Assembly: GCF_003721595.1 (NCBI RefSeq)
Contig: NZ_RJJR01000011.1
Span: forward strand, 1-64,000
From: Hanamia caeni
Lineage (GTDB): Bacteria > Bacteroidota > Bacteroidia > Chitinophagales > Chitinophagaceae
DNA: 64,000 nucleotides
Direction: 5' to 3'
The notes under the pieces were generated by a model, which made no database searches, was not told the DNA's origin, and saw only the letters and a program-made list of their open reading frames with translations. The translations under genes and the position numbers were made by a program. This document shows positions 34,228 through 42,797 of this stretch, piece by piece; position 1 is the first letter of the stretch, and every line of letters starts with the position of its first letter.

Positions 34228-34656
34228 TTAAGAAATTTCTACTAATTCGATATCAAAAATTAACTCCTTTCCTGCCAGTTCATGATTGGCATCCAATACT
34301 ACCACATCGTCCTTAACTTCTGTAACGGTAACCGGAATCGGTTGCCCCGCCTGGTTTTGCAATTGGAGCTTCATGCCGGGTTCAAGCGTCATATCTTCCG
34401 GAATGTTTGATTTTGGAAATTCTATAATTGCCTCGTTATTTTTTTCACCATAAGCATTTTCTGGTGCTATTGTAATAGTCTTTTTTTCGCCGGGCTCCAT
34501 TCCGGGAATCGCATCATCAAATCCCTTTATCATTTGCCCTGCGCCCACGGTAAAAGCAAGAGGTTCTCTCCCTTCGCTGGAGTCAAACTGTTCCCCACTG
34601 GTTAATTTGCCTTTGTAATGCACCTTCACGTGGTCGCCTTTTTTTGCTTTGTTCAT
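34228..34656 (-). CDS. FKBP-type peptidyl-prolyl isomerase, SlyD-like
   Basis: The 142-residue cytoplasmic prolyl isomerase has FKBP core text: GDHVKVHYKGKLTSGEQFDSS, FTVGAGQMIKGFDDAIPGMEPGEKKTI and APENAYGEKNNEAIIEFPKSNIP. The insert-in-flap segment (about 70-125) and the closing VVVLDANHELAGKELIFDIELVEI place it with SlyD-type enzymes. It lacks the His-rich tail of Escherichia coli SlyD. No signal peptide. It folds proteins and may bind nascent chains; probably monocistronic, with its own terminator. Confidence 0.93.
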   Translation of the reverse strand: MNKAKKGDHVKVHYKGKLTSGEQFDSSEGREPLAFTVGAGQMIKGFDDAIPGMEPGEKKTITIAPENAYGEKNNEAIIEFPKSNIPEDMTLEPGMKLQLQNQAGQPIPVTVTEVKDDVVVLDANHELAGKELIFDIELVEIS

Positions 34657-34849
34657 AGTTATTTGTTTTATTTTTTTGAAATAGAAACACTTATTATAAA
34701 AAAGTATCTCGTGTGTGGTAAAGTTGGCAATAAAATTTTATTTACCCGCATCAATTTCACAAAAGATTATTTTTTATAATAATTTTATCAGGTTTTGAAA
34801 AGCCTGGTAACTATTTTCGCCATATTAATACCTGATGAACTTTTTTCAA

Positions 34850-36100
34850 ATGACAAAACAAAAAACTTTATTATTTGTTGCTTTACTGGCCTTTTCGTTT
34901 ACAGCGGTTGCACAAAAAAAAATTATTCCCGGTGCTGAGCGCATGGACCAATATCTCCCGTTTTTAAAAGGGAAAAATGTAGCGATTTTTGCCAATCCTA
35001 CGTCAATGGTTGGTAAGGTGCATTTAGTAGATACTTTGCTCAAAAGAGGCATAAAAATTACTAAGATATTCGGGCCTGAGCATGGGTTCAGGGGCAAAGC
35101 CGATGCAGGAGAAAAAGTAGGGAACGCCATAGACAAAGAAACAGGTATTGAAGTAATAAGCCTGTATGGCAAGCATCATAAGCCTTCGCCTGAGGATTTA
35201 AAAAATGTAGATGTGATGATTTATGATATCCAGGATGTGGGTGTCAGGTTTTACACGTTTATATCTTCTATGCAGGAATATATGGAAGCCGCGTTGGAAA
35301 ATTCAATTCCGTTGCTCATTTTAGACAGGCCAAACCCCAATGGATTCTATGTTGATGGCCCTGTGCTGGAAAAAAAATATAAAAGTTTTGTTGGGATGCA
35401 GCCTGTTCCCATAGTGTATGGGCTCACTATTGGCGAATACGCCCTAATGATAGCCGGCGAAAAATGGCTAAGCGATGAAGCCAATAAAAAATACGTTTAT
35501 TATCAGCATGCAAAGCCAACAGCGGATACTCCTTTTCATTTGCTGGTCATTAAATGCTTGAATTATGATCACAACAGCAAGTATGTTTTACCCGTAAAGC
35601 CGTCTCCCAATTTACCGGATATCCAATCGATATATTTGTATCCTTCCACTTGTTTTTTTGAAGGAACCACATTAAGCGAGGGCCGAGGCACTGCGCATCC
35701 TTTCCAGGTTTTTGGCGCACCATCGTTGCCAAAAAATTTATATTCATTTACCCCAAACCCTACTGAGGGCGCTAAAAGCAGTAAACATTACGGAGAAGTT
35801 TGTTATGGTTGGAATTTATCCGGTTCGCCAAAAGAAGTTTTAAAAAAGGTGGATAATAAGGTTCAGCTACAATGGCTGATAGAGGCGTATAAGCTTTTTC
35901 CGGAAAAAGACAATTTCTTCATTGTTCCAAAATCAGGAAACATGGAAAATTCATTTTTTGATAAGCTGGCCGGGAATAATGAATTGTGGCAGCAAATAAA
36001 AAATGGTATTTCAGAAAAAGATATAAGAAAAAGCTGGGAACCCGCGCTGAGCCAATATAAAGAGGTAAGGAAGAAATATTTGTTGTACAAAGATTATTAA
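34850..36100 (+). CDS. DUF1343 exo-beta-N-acetylmuramidase, NamZ-like (GH171)
   Basis: The 416-residue secreted protein from the ATG at 34850 (MTKQKTLLFVALLAFSFTAVAQ; an ATG five codons upstream is possible) belongs to DUF1343, which includes NamZ, an exo-N-acetylmuramidase that removes MurNAc from peptidoglycan ends. Family blocks are VAIFANPTSMVG, KIFGPEHGFRGKADAGEKV, SLYGKHHKPSPEDL, DVMIYDIQDVGVRFYTFISSM, LDRPNPNG and EGRGTAHPFQVFGAP. Probably periplasmic, in wall turnover or recovery. Confidence 0.88.
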   Translation: MTKQKTLLFVALLAFSFTAVAQKKIIPGAERMDQYLPFLKGKNVAIFANPTSMVGKVHLVDTLLKRGIKITKIFGPEHGFRGKADAGEKVGNAIDKETGIEVISLYGKHHKPSPEDLKNVDVMIYDIQDVGVRFYTFISSMQEYMEAALENSIPLLILDRPNPNGFYVDGPVLEKKYKSFVGMQPVPIVYGLTIGEYALMIAGEKWLSDEANKKYVYYQHAKPTADTPFHLLVIKCLNYDHNSKYVLPVKPSPNLPDIQSIYLYPSTCFFEGTTLSEGRGTAHPFQVFGAPSLPKNLYSFTPNPTEGAKSSKHYGEVCYGWNLSGSPKEVLKKVDNKVQLQWLIEAYKLFPEKDNFFIVPKSGNMENSFFDKLAGNNELWQQIKNGISEKDIRKSWEPALSQYKEVRKKYLLYKDY

Positions 36101-36115
36101 ATAAAGCGGACATTC

Positions 36116-36511
36116 ATGGAAAAGATCGAAAGGTGGAAAGAAAGACTTAAAAGTTATAGTAAAGCACTTTTACAGCTAGAATCTGCATTACAACAAAAGC
36201 AATTTTCGGTTTTGGAAAAGGATGGTGTAATTAAACGCTTTGAATTCACTTTTGAATTAGCCTGGAAAACTTTGCAGGATAAGCTATATGATCAAGGATA
36301 TCTATCAACCAAAGGCCCTAAGCCAGTGATAAAACAGGCCTTTAATAATGGAATTATAACGGACGGGCAAGCCTGGATTGACATGTTAACAGATCGAAAT
36401 AATCCAACTCATTTGTATGATGAATCTGCAGCAGTTTCTATATTTGACAGGATTCAAATTACTTATTTCGCATTATTACAAGAGCTAAAATCAAAATTGG
36501 AAAATGAATGA
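36116..36511 (+). CDS. HEPN-domain toxin of a HEPN/MNT pair (HI0074-like)
   Basis: The 131-residue all-helical protein of the HI0074/HEPN family (WKERLKSYSKALLQLESAL, KRFEFTFELAWKTLQDKLYDQGY) carries the Rx4-6H RNase motif at R94-H99 (TDRNNPTHLYDE), so the catalytic residues are present. The next gene overlaps it by 8 bp and encodes an MNT nucleotidyltransferase. In characterised HEPN/MNT modules the MNT protein adds AMP to the HEPN toxin to silence it; here that is inferred from family and gene order. It sits 15 bp after the namZ-like gene. Confidence 0.87.
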   Translation: MEKIERWKERLKSYSKALLQLESALQQKQFSVLEKDGVIKRFEFTFELAWKTLQDKLYDQGYLSTKGPKPVIKQAFNNGIITDGQAWIDMLTDRNNPTHLYDESAAVSIFDRIQITYFALLQELKSKLENE

Positions 36512-36839
36512 TTCAGCACCTACACAATTTGGTTTAAGTAAGATGCAGCTTCAACTAATCTTGGGTGTGATAAATAATTTTGAAGAGATTGAAAAAGCGC
36601 TGATTTTCGGTTCAAGAGCAACAGAAAAATATAAGCCGGGCTCTGATATCGACCTGGCGCTGATTGGCGACAAATTGACTTCACTTTTAATAAACAGAGT
36701 TTCCTCCGCATTAGACGATCTTCCTTTACCTTTTATGTTTGATGTAATTAATTATCATGAATTAAATAATCAACTTCTTAAAAAAAAGATTGATGATGAA
36801 GGAAAGCTTTTGTATGAACGAAAATTAAATACTGTTTAA
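36504..36839 (+). CDS. MNT-type nucleotidyltransferase antitoxin (HI0073-like)
   Basis: The 111-residue minimal nucleotidyltransferase has the GSx10DxD motif intact: G36-S37 and D48-x-D50 in FGSRATEKYKPGSDIDLAL. A third acidic position is likely D75 in PFMFDVINYHEL. Overlap of 8 bp with the HEPN gene shows translational coupling. The fmt gene begins 4 bp downstream, so the toxin-antitoxin pair may be co-transcribed with a housekeeping gene. Confidence 0.87.
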   Translation: MNDSAPTQFGLSKMQLQLILGVINNFEEIEKALIFGSRATEKYKPGSDIDLALIGDKLTSLLINRVSSALDDLPLPFMFDVINYHELNNQLLKKKIDDEGKLLYERKLNTV

Positions 36840-36843
36840 CCGA

Positions 36844-37761
36844 ATGAAAAATCTCAGGATAATTTTTATGGGAACACCTGAATTTGCCGTGCCTTCGTTA
36901 GACTTACTTTATAAAGAGGGTTATGATATTGTTGGCGTAGTTACCGCACCGGACAAGCCCGCAGGAAGGGGAATGAAATTATCTGAGAGTGAAGTAAAAA
37001 AATATGCTGTCGCAAACAATCTGAAAGTATTTCAGCCTGAGAAATTAAAACATCCGGATTTTATTGAACAACTCAGGGAATTAAATGCTGATCTGCAAGT
37101 GGTAGTTGCGTTTAGAATGTTGCCTGAGCTTGTGTGGAACATGCCTCCGTTAGGAACGATTAATTTACACGCGTCATTATTACCTCAATATCGTGGCGCC
37201 GCGCCGATTAATTGGGCCATCATCAATGGTGAAAAAGAAACGGGAGTTACCACCTTTAAATTGCAACACGAAATTGACACGGGCAATATTTTGTTGCGGG
37301 AAAAAATAAAGATAACCGATGATGAAACCGCCGGTAGCCTTCACGATAAGATGAAGGCCCTCGGTGCAAAAGTTCTTTTAAGAACCGTACAGCAATTGCA
37401 TAATGGAACCTTTCAGGAACATCCTCAGCGCCATTCATCGAAGTTGTGTCCTGCGCCAAAGATTTTTCCGGAAGACTGTAAAATAAACTGGAATCAGGAA
37501 GTTGCTGAGATCAATAATTTCATAAGGGGCCTTTCTCCCTACCCCACCGCTTTTACTTTTTTAAATGGAAAAAAATTAAAGATTTTTTCTGCTGAAATAG
37601 AACAATTTTCAGGTTTGGACATACCCGGAAATTTCATAACTGATCGAAAATCTTATTTAAAATTTGCTGCAAGAGATGGATATATTTCTGTAAAGGAATT
37701 GCAGCTAGAAGGAAAAAAAAGAATGCGTGTAGTGGATTTTTTACGCGGCTGGAGAGAATGA
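36844..37761 (+). CDS. fmt: Methionyl-tRNA formyltransferase
   Basis: Formylates Met-tRNAfMet for translation initiation, using 10-formyl-THF. The 305-residue protein has the formyltransferase N-terminal domain (RIIFMGTPEFAVPSLDLL, then the catalytic block NLHASLLPQYRGAAPINWAIINGEKETGVTTF with the N-x-H-x-S-x-LP signature) and the C-terminal OB-fold domain (~210-305). Complete. Expression may depend on the promoter upstream of the HEPN/MNT genes. Confidence 0.96.
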   Translation: MKNLRIIFMGTPEFAVPSLDLLYKEGYDIVGVVTAPDKPAGRGMKLSESEVKKYAVANNLKVFQPEKLKHPDFIEQLRELNADLQVVVAFRMLPELVWNMPPLGTINLHASLLPQYRGAAPINWAIINGEKETGVTTFKLQHEIDTGNILLREKIKITDDETAGSLHDKMKALGAKVLLRTVQQLHNGTFQEHPQRHSSKLCPAPKIFPEDCKINWNQEVAEINNFIRGLSPYPTAFTFLNGKKLKIFSAEIEQFSGLDIPGNFITDRKSYLKFAARDGYISVKELQLEGKKRMRVVDFLRGWRE

Positions 37762-37814
37762 ACAAAAGTTCATGAATAGTGAACTGGAGAGAAGACGTTT
37801 TGTAGCAACATATC

Positions 37815-38654
37815 TTACAATACCTTGGGCGGACAATCCCATTTATTTTTCCCCTTTCCAAAAACGTTATCACCGAGCCTGAACGATAGGGTTAATCCTG
37901 TAAAATAGTACCAATCTTTTGAGGAAGGATTTCCGCGTTGCACTCCTGCAGCAGGATAGGTCTGTACGCCATCTTTCAACTCATCGCCGCGGTATGAAAG
38001 TTCCACGGCCTTTACTCCGCGATTAGCCAGGAGCACATTTTCATCTACAAAATCTTTACTTACATCATCAACATAATCATTAAATAATTTTCTATAGCCG
38101 ATTTCAAATCCCACATTCATATTTTCACTTAAAGGCATTTTCACACCTACGCCAAATGGAATTGAAAACTGGGTGAGGCTATAAGTATTTCTTCCGGAAA
38201 CAAATCCTTCACCTTCTGTGCTAAGCGGCTTCAAATAATATTTGGTTCCTGCGCTGTCGAAAGTATAGGGATCATAATGATAAAGGGCAACACCTGCAAA
38301 AATATATGGCGTAAATACATGCTGATCTAACGGTGTAATAAGGTATTGAACATCTAAACTACCCTCAGACAATTGTGATGCGAAATTCAGGTTTCGAATT
38401 TTATTTCTGCCGAATTTGTCATTTGCTGACACTTTACCCAATTTGAAAGAAGCTCTTATTGAAAAATGTTTACTTAACTCATATCCAAGGCCTATGCCTC
38501 CGGCCAGGTGTGCCTGGCTAAATGTAAATTGCTTATCCTGCAAATCGCCGGAATAGTTGGAAGTACCAAGAAAAAAATTGACATTAAGATTATTCTGAGC
38601 TTTAGATAAAAGTGCTATCGAAAGAAATAAAAAACCCAACACAAATTTTTTCAT
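37815..38654 (-). CDS. DUF6089 outer membrane beta-barrel protein
   Basis: The 279-residue protein has a signal peptide (MKKFVLGFLFLSIALLSKAQ) followed by alternating amphipathic strands typical of a small outer membrane barrel: NVNFFLGTSNYSGDLQDKQFTFSQAHLAGGIGLGYELSKHFSIRASF and FTPYIFAGVALYHYDPYTF. FSIPFGVGVKMPLSENMNVGFEIGYRKLFNDY occurs in the second half. This is the DUF6089 pattern, widespread in Bacteroidota and of unknown function. Convergent with fmt, monocistronic. Confidence 0.85.
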   Translation of the reverse strand: MKKFVLGFLFLSIALLSKAQNNLNVNFFLGTSNYSGDLQDKQFTFSQAHLAGGIGLGYELSKHFSIRASFKLGKVSANDKFGRNKIRNLNFASQLSEGSLDVQYLITPLDQHVFTPYIFAGVALYHYDPYTFDSAGTKYYLKPLSTEGEGFVSGRNTYSLTQFSIPFGVGVKMPLSENMNVGFEIGYRKLFNDYVDDVSKDFVDENVLLANRGVKAVELSYRGDELKDGVQTYPAAGVQRGNPSSKDWYYFTGLTLSFRLGDNVFGKGKNKWDCPPKVL

Positions 38655-38767
38655 ACAACTAAGATAAATTATTCTGAGATGGACAAAAATAATACCACGA
38701 TATAATTAATCGTTCACCTAATCAAATAATTATGAAGTTATAATGATAATTGTTACCATCCGCGGGA

Positions 38768-38785
38768 TAGTAAAGGAACAAATAT
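38768..38785 (-). other. Recurrent 3'-flank motif, copy after the WbpM/PglF-like gene
   Basis: On the minus strand ATATTTGTTCCTTTACTA lies 25 bp past the stop of the dehydratase gene, in the sense orientation. No hairpin terminator is visible in this gap. Confidence 0.5.
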
Positions 38786-38809
38786 CGAAGAAAATTATTC
38801 AGGAGGAAT

Positions 38810-40720
38810 TTAATTTTTCAAACTTTCCAGCTCCTTTTCGCTTACCACTTTGCTCAATGCACCTGTAGAAGAGGTAAATTCAGGAACCATTTTGCGAAGT
38901 ATAAAAGGAATCATTTCATTATTGTGCATAAGGGCAACTTCCCTTAATTCATTCATCAAATTATTGAATTCTCCATTAACATTCGGGCTCTTCTTAGCCC
39001 TTAATATACGGGGATGATATGTTTCCGCAAACTCTTCTGAATCCTTAAATAATTCTTCATACATTTTTTCACCCGGCCGCAGGCCTGTCTGCACAATTGC
39101 AATATCTGTGGGTTTCAAACCTGCTAATTGTATCATTCTTTTGGCAAGATCCATAATCTTAACCGGCTCACCCATATCGAACAACAAAATATCGCCTGAT
39201 TCACCAATCTTACCCGCTTCCAATACTAATTTGGAGGCCTCAGGAATTGTCATAAAATACCTGGTAATTTCGGGATGAGTAATAGTAATCGGCCCGCCGG
39301 CTTTGATTTGCTTATTAAAAGTCCTCACGACGCTTCCTGCTGAACCCAATACATTTCCGAATCTCGTTGTAATGAAAGCGGTTTGTGAATCCGGGCGATC
39401 ACTTAGCGATTGAATGTATATTTCCGAAATCCTTTTAGTGGTTCCCATCACGTTTGAAGGGTTCACAGCCTTGTCGGTAGAAACCATCACAAACTTTTTA
39501 ACTTTAAAAGCCATCGCCAAGTCTGCAACTATCTTCGTTCCAAAAATATTAGTCAATACTGCTTCACTGGTAAAAGTTTCCATTAAAGGCACATGCTTAT
39601 AAGCTGCCGCATGAAAAACAAAGTCAGGCTTGTGCATAGTAAACACCTTTTTCAGCTTAGCTGCATCCCGGATAGAAGCTACTTCTACCCTTAGCTGTTG
39701 CCTGTTTTTGCTTGTTCTTAATTCATATTCAAGATCAAACAATCCGGATTCTGACTGGTCAAGCAGCACTAATTTTTTAAATGTAAATTTCGCTAATTGG
39801 CGGCAAATTTCGCTTCCAATGGAACCGGCAGCTCCTGTAACCAAAATAGTTGACTCTTTGTAAGCATCCTGCACCATTTCGTAAGGAAGACTGATTTCAT
39901 CCCTTTCCAGCAAATCTTCGATATTCAGCTCCTTCACTTGCTTTTTCTCAAAAAATCCACCACGCCATTCGCTTACATGAGGAATCACATTAATTTTTAT
40001 ATTCAGCGGTGAACAAACATCAGTAATAGCAATCTTCTTTTCTACAGATAATTTATCAATAGCGATATAAACATCTGTTACTTGTTTTTGCTTTAAAAGC
40101 GCTGAAAGCCGTGCGCCTGAGGCTTTATAAATTGGAAGGCCTCCAAGGTTTTTTCCAATTTTAGAGGGGCTGTCTTCGATAAAACCCAGCACCACCGTTT
40201 TATTTTTTAAGTCCTGTTCAAGAATTTGCTTGGTAACCTGCCCCATTTCGCCTGCGCCGTATATAATTGCTCTTGACACTATCAAAGACTTTGACAAAGC
40301 AGCTTTAGAATATACTTCTTTTATCATTAATCTGAAAAGGACGAGTATAAAAATAACGCTGAAGAAATTAGTGATAAGGAAGGGAACATGTAATGAATCC
40401 GATATTACAGTTTGCACTCCGAAAGCAAAAACGGCCAGCCATAAAACGAGTTGCAGAGAAGCAAATTTTACAATCCGAAAAATGTCGTTAATTTCAGAGT
40501 AGCGGATAATTCCTTTATAAATCGGGAAAAATAAAACACAGATACCAAATATAAGGGTATTCAGCAGTGCGGCCGGAACAATTGCCGTGAGGCCTTTAAT
40601 ATCTAAAAATAAATGTCTTAAAAAATAGGAGAAAATAAACGCAGAAGTAACTAAAATAAGGTCGAAGCAAAAGATTATCCATCTTGGAGCATACTTATTT
40701 TTAAAAAATTTTTCAAGCAT
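38810..40720 (-). CDS. Membrane-bound nucleotide-sugar 4,6-dehydratase, WbpM/PglF/CapD family
   Basis: The 636-residue protein has four N-terminal membrane helices (~10-140), a CoA-binding-like Rossmann domain (~145-260: AIIYGAGEMGQVTKQIL) and a C-terminal extended SDR dehydratase (~285-590: ILVTGAAGSIGSEICRQL, VSTDKAVNPSNVMGTTKR with the M-x3-K variant of the SDR motif). WbpM and PglF convert UDP-GlcNAc to its 4-keto-6-deoxy derivative, the precursor of QuiNAc, FucNAc or bacillosamine sugars. It lies beyond the cap operon terminator and has its own 3' motif, so it may be a separate transcription unit. Confidence 0.92.
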   Translation of the reverse strand: MLEKFFKNKYAPRWIIFCFDLILVTSAFIFSYFLRHLFLDIKGLTAIVPAALLNTLIFGICVLFFPIYKGIIRYSEINDIFRIVKFASLQLVLWLAVFAFGVQTVISDSLHVPFLITNFFSVIFILVLFRLMIKEVYSKAALSKSLIVSRAIIYGAGEMGQVTKQILEQDLKNKTVVLGFIEDSPSKIGKNLGGLPIYKASGARLSALLKQKQVTDVYIAIDKLSVEKKIAITDVCSPLNIKINVIPHVSEWRGGFFEKKQVKELNIEDLLERDEISLPYEMVQDAYKESTILVTGAAGSIGSEICRQLAKFTFKKLVLLDQSESGLFDLEYELRTSKNRQQLRVEVASIRDAAKLKKVFTMHKPDFVFHAAAYKHVPLMETFTSEAVLTNIFGTKIVADLAMAFKVKKFVMVSTDKAVNPSNVMGTTKRISEIYIQSLSDRPDSQTAFITTRFGNVLGSAGSVVRTFNKQIKAGGPITITHPEITRYFMTIPEASKLVLEAGKIGESGDILLFDMGEPVKIMDLAKRMIQLAGLKPTDIAIVQTGLRPGEKMYEELFKDSEEFAETYHPRILRAKKSPNVNGEFNNLMNELREVALMHNNEMIPFILRKMVPEFTSSTGALSKVVSEKELESLKN

Positions 40721-40963
40721 AAGAACTTATTAGGGGCGTTTTAAATTAACGATCTTGCATTGAAGTCCAGTTTAAAAAACCAGGAATGAGGAAATCTCAA
40801 AACAATAAACGTACCATGTTTTAAAACTTCTTTAATGTAAAAATCGGTGCAAATGTAAGATCTCTAGGCGAATTTTAGATGAAGATTCTTAGTTATATTT
40901 CCCTTTTCGAAAGTCTGTTAATAGAAAAAATTCTTTATTAACAAAAACATAATAAAACAAATA

Positions 40964-40990
40964 GCCCTGCAAGCATGAGACTTGCAGGGC
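40964..40990 (-). terminator. Rho-independent terminator after capG
   Basis: GCCCTGCAAG (40964-40973) and CTTGCAGGGC (40981-40990) form a perfect 10-bp stem with a 7-base loop. On the minus strand it is followed by TATTTGTTTTATT. It is 24 bp beyond the capG stop and probably ends the long polysaccharide transcript. Confidence 0.9.
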
Positions 40991-41014
40991 CATTACCAGC
41001 AAATTGATTAAAAT

Positions 41015-42148
41015 TTATTGTTCCCAGACTACCCTTTTAATATAATCCACGTAGCTTATAATAATCCGGACAACTTTTTCAGATACATTCGGCATAGAGT
41101 AATCTGCCACCTGCCTAAAGTTTCTGGCCTCCCCCCTTTGTTGGGTTTTAAGTTGAAGCAAACCCTGCATAATTCGCCCGGGATGTAACCCTACCATCAT
41201 TACAGATGCCTCTTCCATGGCCTCCGGGCGCTCATGTGCCTCACGAATATTTAAGGCGGGGAAATTCAATATTGAGGACTCTTCGGAAATGGTTCCGCTG
41301 TCTGATAAAACAGCATACGAATTCATTTGTAATGCATTATAGTCATTAAAGCCTAATGGCTTCAGAAATTGTATTTCCGGCCGTACGTCCACCTTTTTTT
41401 CTTCGATCATTTTTCGCGTCCGCGGATGCGTGCTCACAATGATGGGAAAATGATAGGTGTCAGCAATTAGATTAAGACTCTCTATCAATCCTTTGAAATT
41501 TTTTTCGCTGTTTATATTTTCTTCCCGATGGGAAGAGACTACAAAGAATTTTTCCTTTTCCAGGCTCAATCTTTTCACCACATCAGAAGACTGAATAGCA
41601 TCACGATAATAATTGAGCACTTCGAACATCGGCGAACCGGTTTTGATTATACGGTCTGCGGAAAGGCCTTCTCTTAAAAGATACTCCCGCGCAATGTCGC
41701 TATATGTGAGATTCATATCCGATATATGATCTACAATTTTTCTATTCGTTTCTTCCGGAACCCGTTGATCAAAACAACGGTTTCCAGCTTCCATGTGGAA
41801 AATAGGGATGTGCTTTTTCTTTGCAGGAATAGCGCAAAGGCAACTATTGGTATCGCCCAAAACGAGAAATGCCTGTGGCTGAATATTTTCCAACAATGGG
41901 TCGATATTGATCAAAATCTGCCCGATAGTAGCTGTTGCATTTGCTCCTGCAGCATTCAAAAAATGATCAGGCTTGCGGATTTTCAGGTCTTCAAAAAAAA
42001 TCTGGTTCAGCTCATAATCATAATTCTGGCCTGTGTGAACTAGCACATGATCAATAGCTTCCGAGGCATCCAGCGCCGCAATCACACGCGAGAGCCTGAT
42101 AATTTCGGGGCGTGTGCCCACTACGGTCATTACTTTTAATTTTTCCAT
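41015..42148 (-). CDS. capG: CapG-type UDP-N-acetylfucosamine synthase (2-epimerase)
   Basis: The 377-residue non-hydrolysing nucleotide-sugar 2-epimerase family member begins VMTVVGTRPEIIRLSRVIAALD. It has HTGQNYDYELNQIFFEDL, FHMEAGNRCFDQRVPEE and SDSGTISEESSI, with the CapG/WbjD branch features (GNRCFDQ in place of the usual GLRT/GGIR text). CapG inverts C2 of UDP-N-acetyl-L-pneumosamine to give UDP-L-FucNAc, completing the CapE-CapF-CapG pathway encoded around it. A 7-bp-period repeat runs right up to its ATG. Confidence 0.93.
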   Translation of the reverse strand: MEKLKVMTVVGTRPEIIRLSRVIAALDASEAIDHVLVHTGQNYDYELNQIFFEDLKIRKPDHFLNAAGANATATIGQILINIDPLLENIQPQAFLVLGDTNSCLCAIPAKKKHIPIFHMEAGNRCFDQRVPEETNRKIVDHISDMNLTYSDIAREYLLREGLSADRIIKTGSPMFEVLNYYRDAIQSSDVVKRLSLEKEKFFVVSSHREENINSEKNFKGLIESLNLIADTYHFPIIVSTHPRTRKMIEEKKVDVRPEIQFLKPLGFNDYNALQMNSYAVLSDSGTISEESSILNFPALNIREAHERPEAMEEASVMMVGLHPGRIMQGLLQLKTQQRGEARNFRQVADYSMPNVSEKVVRIIISYVDYIKRVVWEQ

Positions 42149-42195
42149 TAGTTGATTGTAGTTGGTAGTTTGTAGTTTGTGATTAGTAGATTGAA
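42149..42195. repeat. Heptad-period repeat abutting the capG start codon
   Basis: Read toward capG (minus strand) the text is AATCACA-AACTACA-AACTACC-AACTACA and related heptamers, running into the ATG without a gap. It separates capG from the four-helix-bundle gene upstream. No conventional ribosome binding site can be seen within it. Confidence 0.8.
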
Positions 42196-42221
42196 GGGGT
42201 AGTTATGCTGAAGCTTCTATT

Positions 42222-42593
42222 TTAAGATTGATCTGCCATCTTTAACTTCACAGCTTTTATTAAACCACTTAACATCCTACCGACAATTTCAATTTCTGTC
42301 TGCGTTTCCTTGAAAACATTTTCAGTGATATAATTTAGATTCTTAGCAATTATAAATTGTGTTTCCAACTCCTGTTGGCTTCCTAATGAAATATATAGAA
42401 ACCGGATGTATTCTTTTTGATGGCCCCGAGCTGAGCCTTCTGCTATATTGCTTGGAATCGAAACCGCACATCTTCTGATTTGATTAGTGAGACCAAACAT
42501 TTCCTCTTTTGGAAACGTACTTGAAATCTGATATATTTTTGTTATAAGAGCAATACTTTTCTTCCAAACGTCGAGATCTTTATGAGTTCGCAT
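42222..42593 (-). CDS. Four-helix-bundle protein (23S rRNA intervening-sequence protein family), copy 1
   Basis: The 123-residue protein of the S23/four-helix-bundle family begins MRTHKDLDVWKKSIALITKIYQ. It has FPKEEMFGLTNQIRRCAVSIPSNIAEGSARGHQKEYIRFLYISLGSQQELETQ, the family core. These proteins are found inside rRNA intervening sequences and as stand-alone genes in polysaccharide loci; the molecular role is unknown. It is flanked by heptad repeats on both sides and lies between capF and capG. A paralogue with the same MRTHKDLDxWK start lies at 44470-44829. Confidence 0.9.
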   Translation of the reverse strand: MRTHKDLDVWKKSIALITKIYQISSTFPKEEMFGLTNQIRRCAVSIPSNIAEGSARGHQKEYIRFLYISLGSQQELETQFIIAKNLNYITENVFKETQTEIEIVGRMLSGLIKAVKLKMADQS

Positions 42594-42676
42594 TGGTAGT
42601 TGGTTGTTTGTAGTTTGCGATTGTTGTTTATTGTTTGTTGTTTGTAACTTGTAGTTGGTATTTGTGATTCGTTTGT
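42594..42676. repeat. Heptad-period A/C-rich repeat abutting the start of four-helix gene 1
   Basis: On the minus strand units such as AAACAAC-AAACAAT-AAACAAC and AACTACA-AACAACC-AACTACC run directly into the ATG at 42593. On the plus strand it is G/T-rich. It can pair imperfectly with the array at 42730-42797. Confidence 0.75.
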
Positions 42677-42729
42677 TATATTAACTAAAATTAATGTTTT
42701 GATTTTATTGATATTTGAAAATTGATGAG

Positions 42730-42797
42730 AAACTAACCACCAATCACTAACCACCAACTACAAACCACTAACCACTAACCACTAACCACCAACCACA
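42730..42797. repeat. Heptad-period G/T-rich repeat at the capF stop codon
   Basis: On the minus strand the array reads GGTTAGT-GGTTAGT-GGTTAGT-GGTTTGT-AGTTGGT-GGTTAGT-GATTGGT. The TAG stop of capF lies inside the array, so the last residues of CapF (VVVGG) are encoded by repeat units. Confidence 0.85.

Noticed and set aside
42222..42593. Four-helix-bundle gene as a sign of an rRNA intervening sequence
   Set aside because: No rRNA sequence surrounds it; both copies are stand-alone genes between capsule genes.
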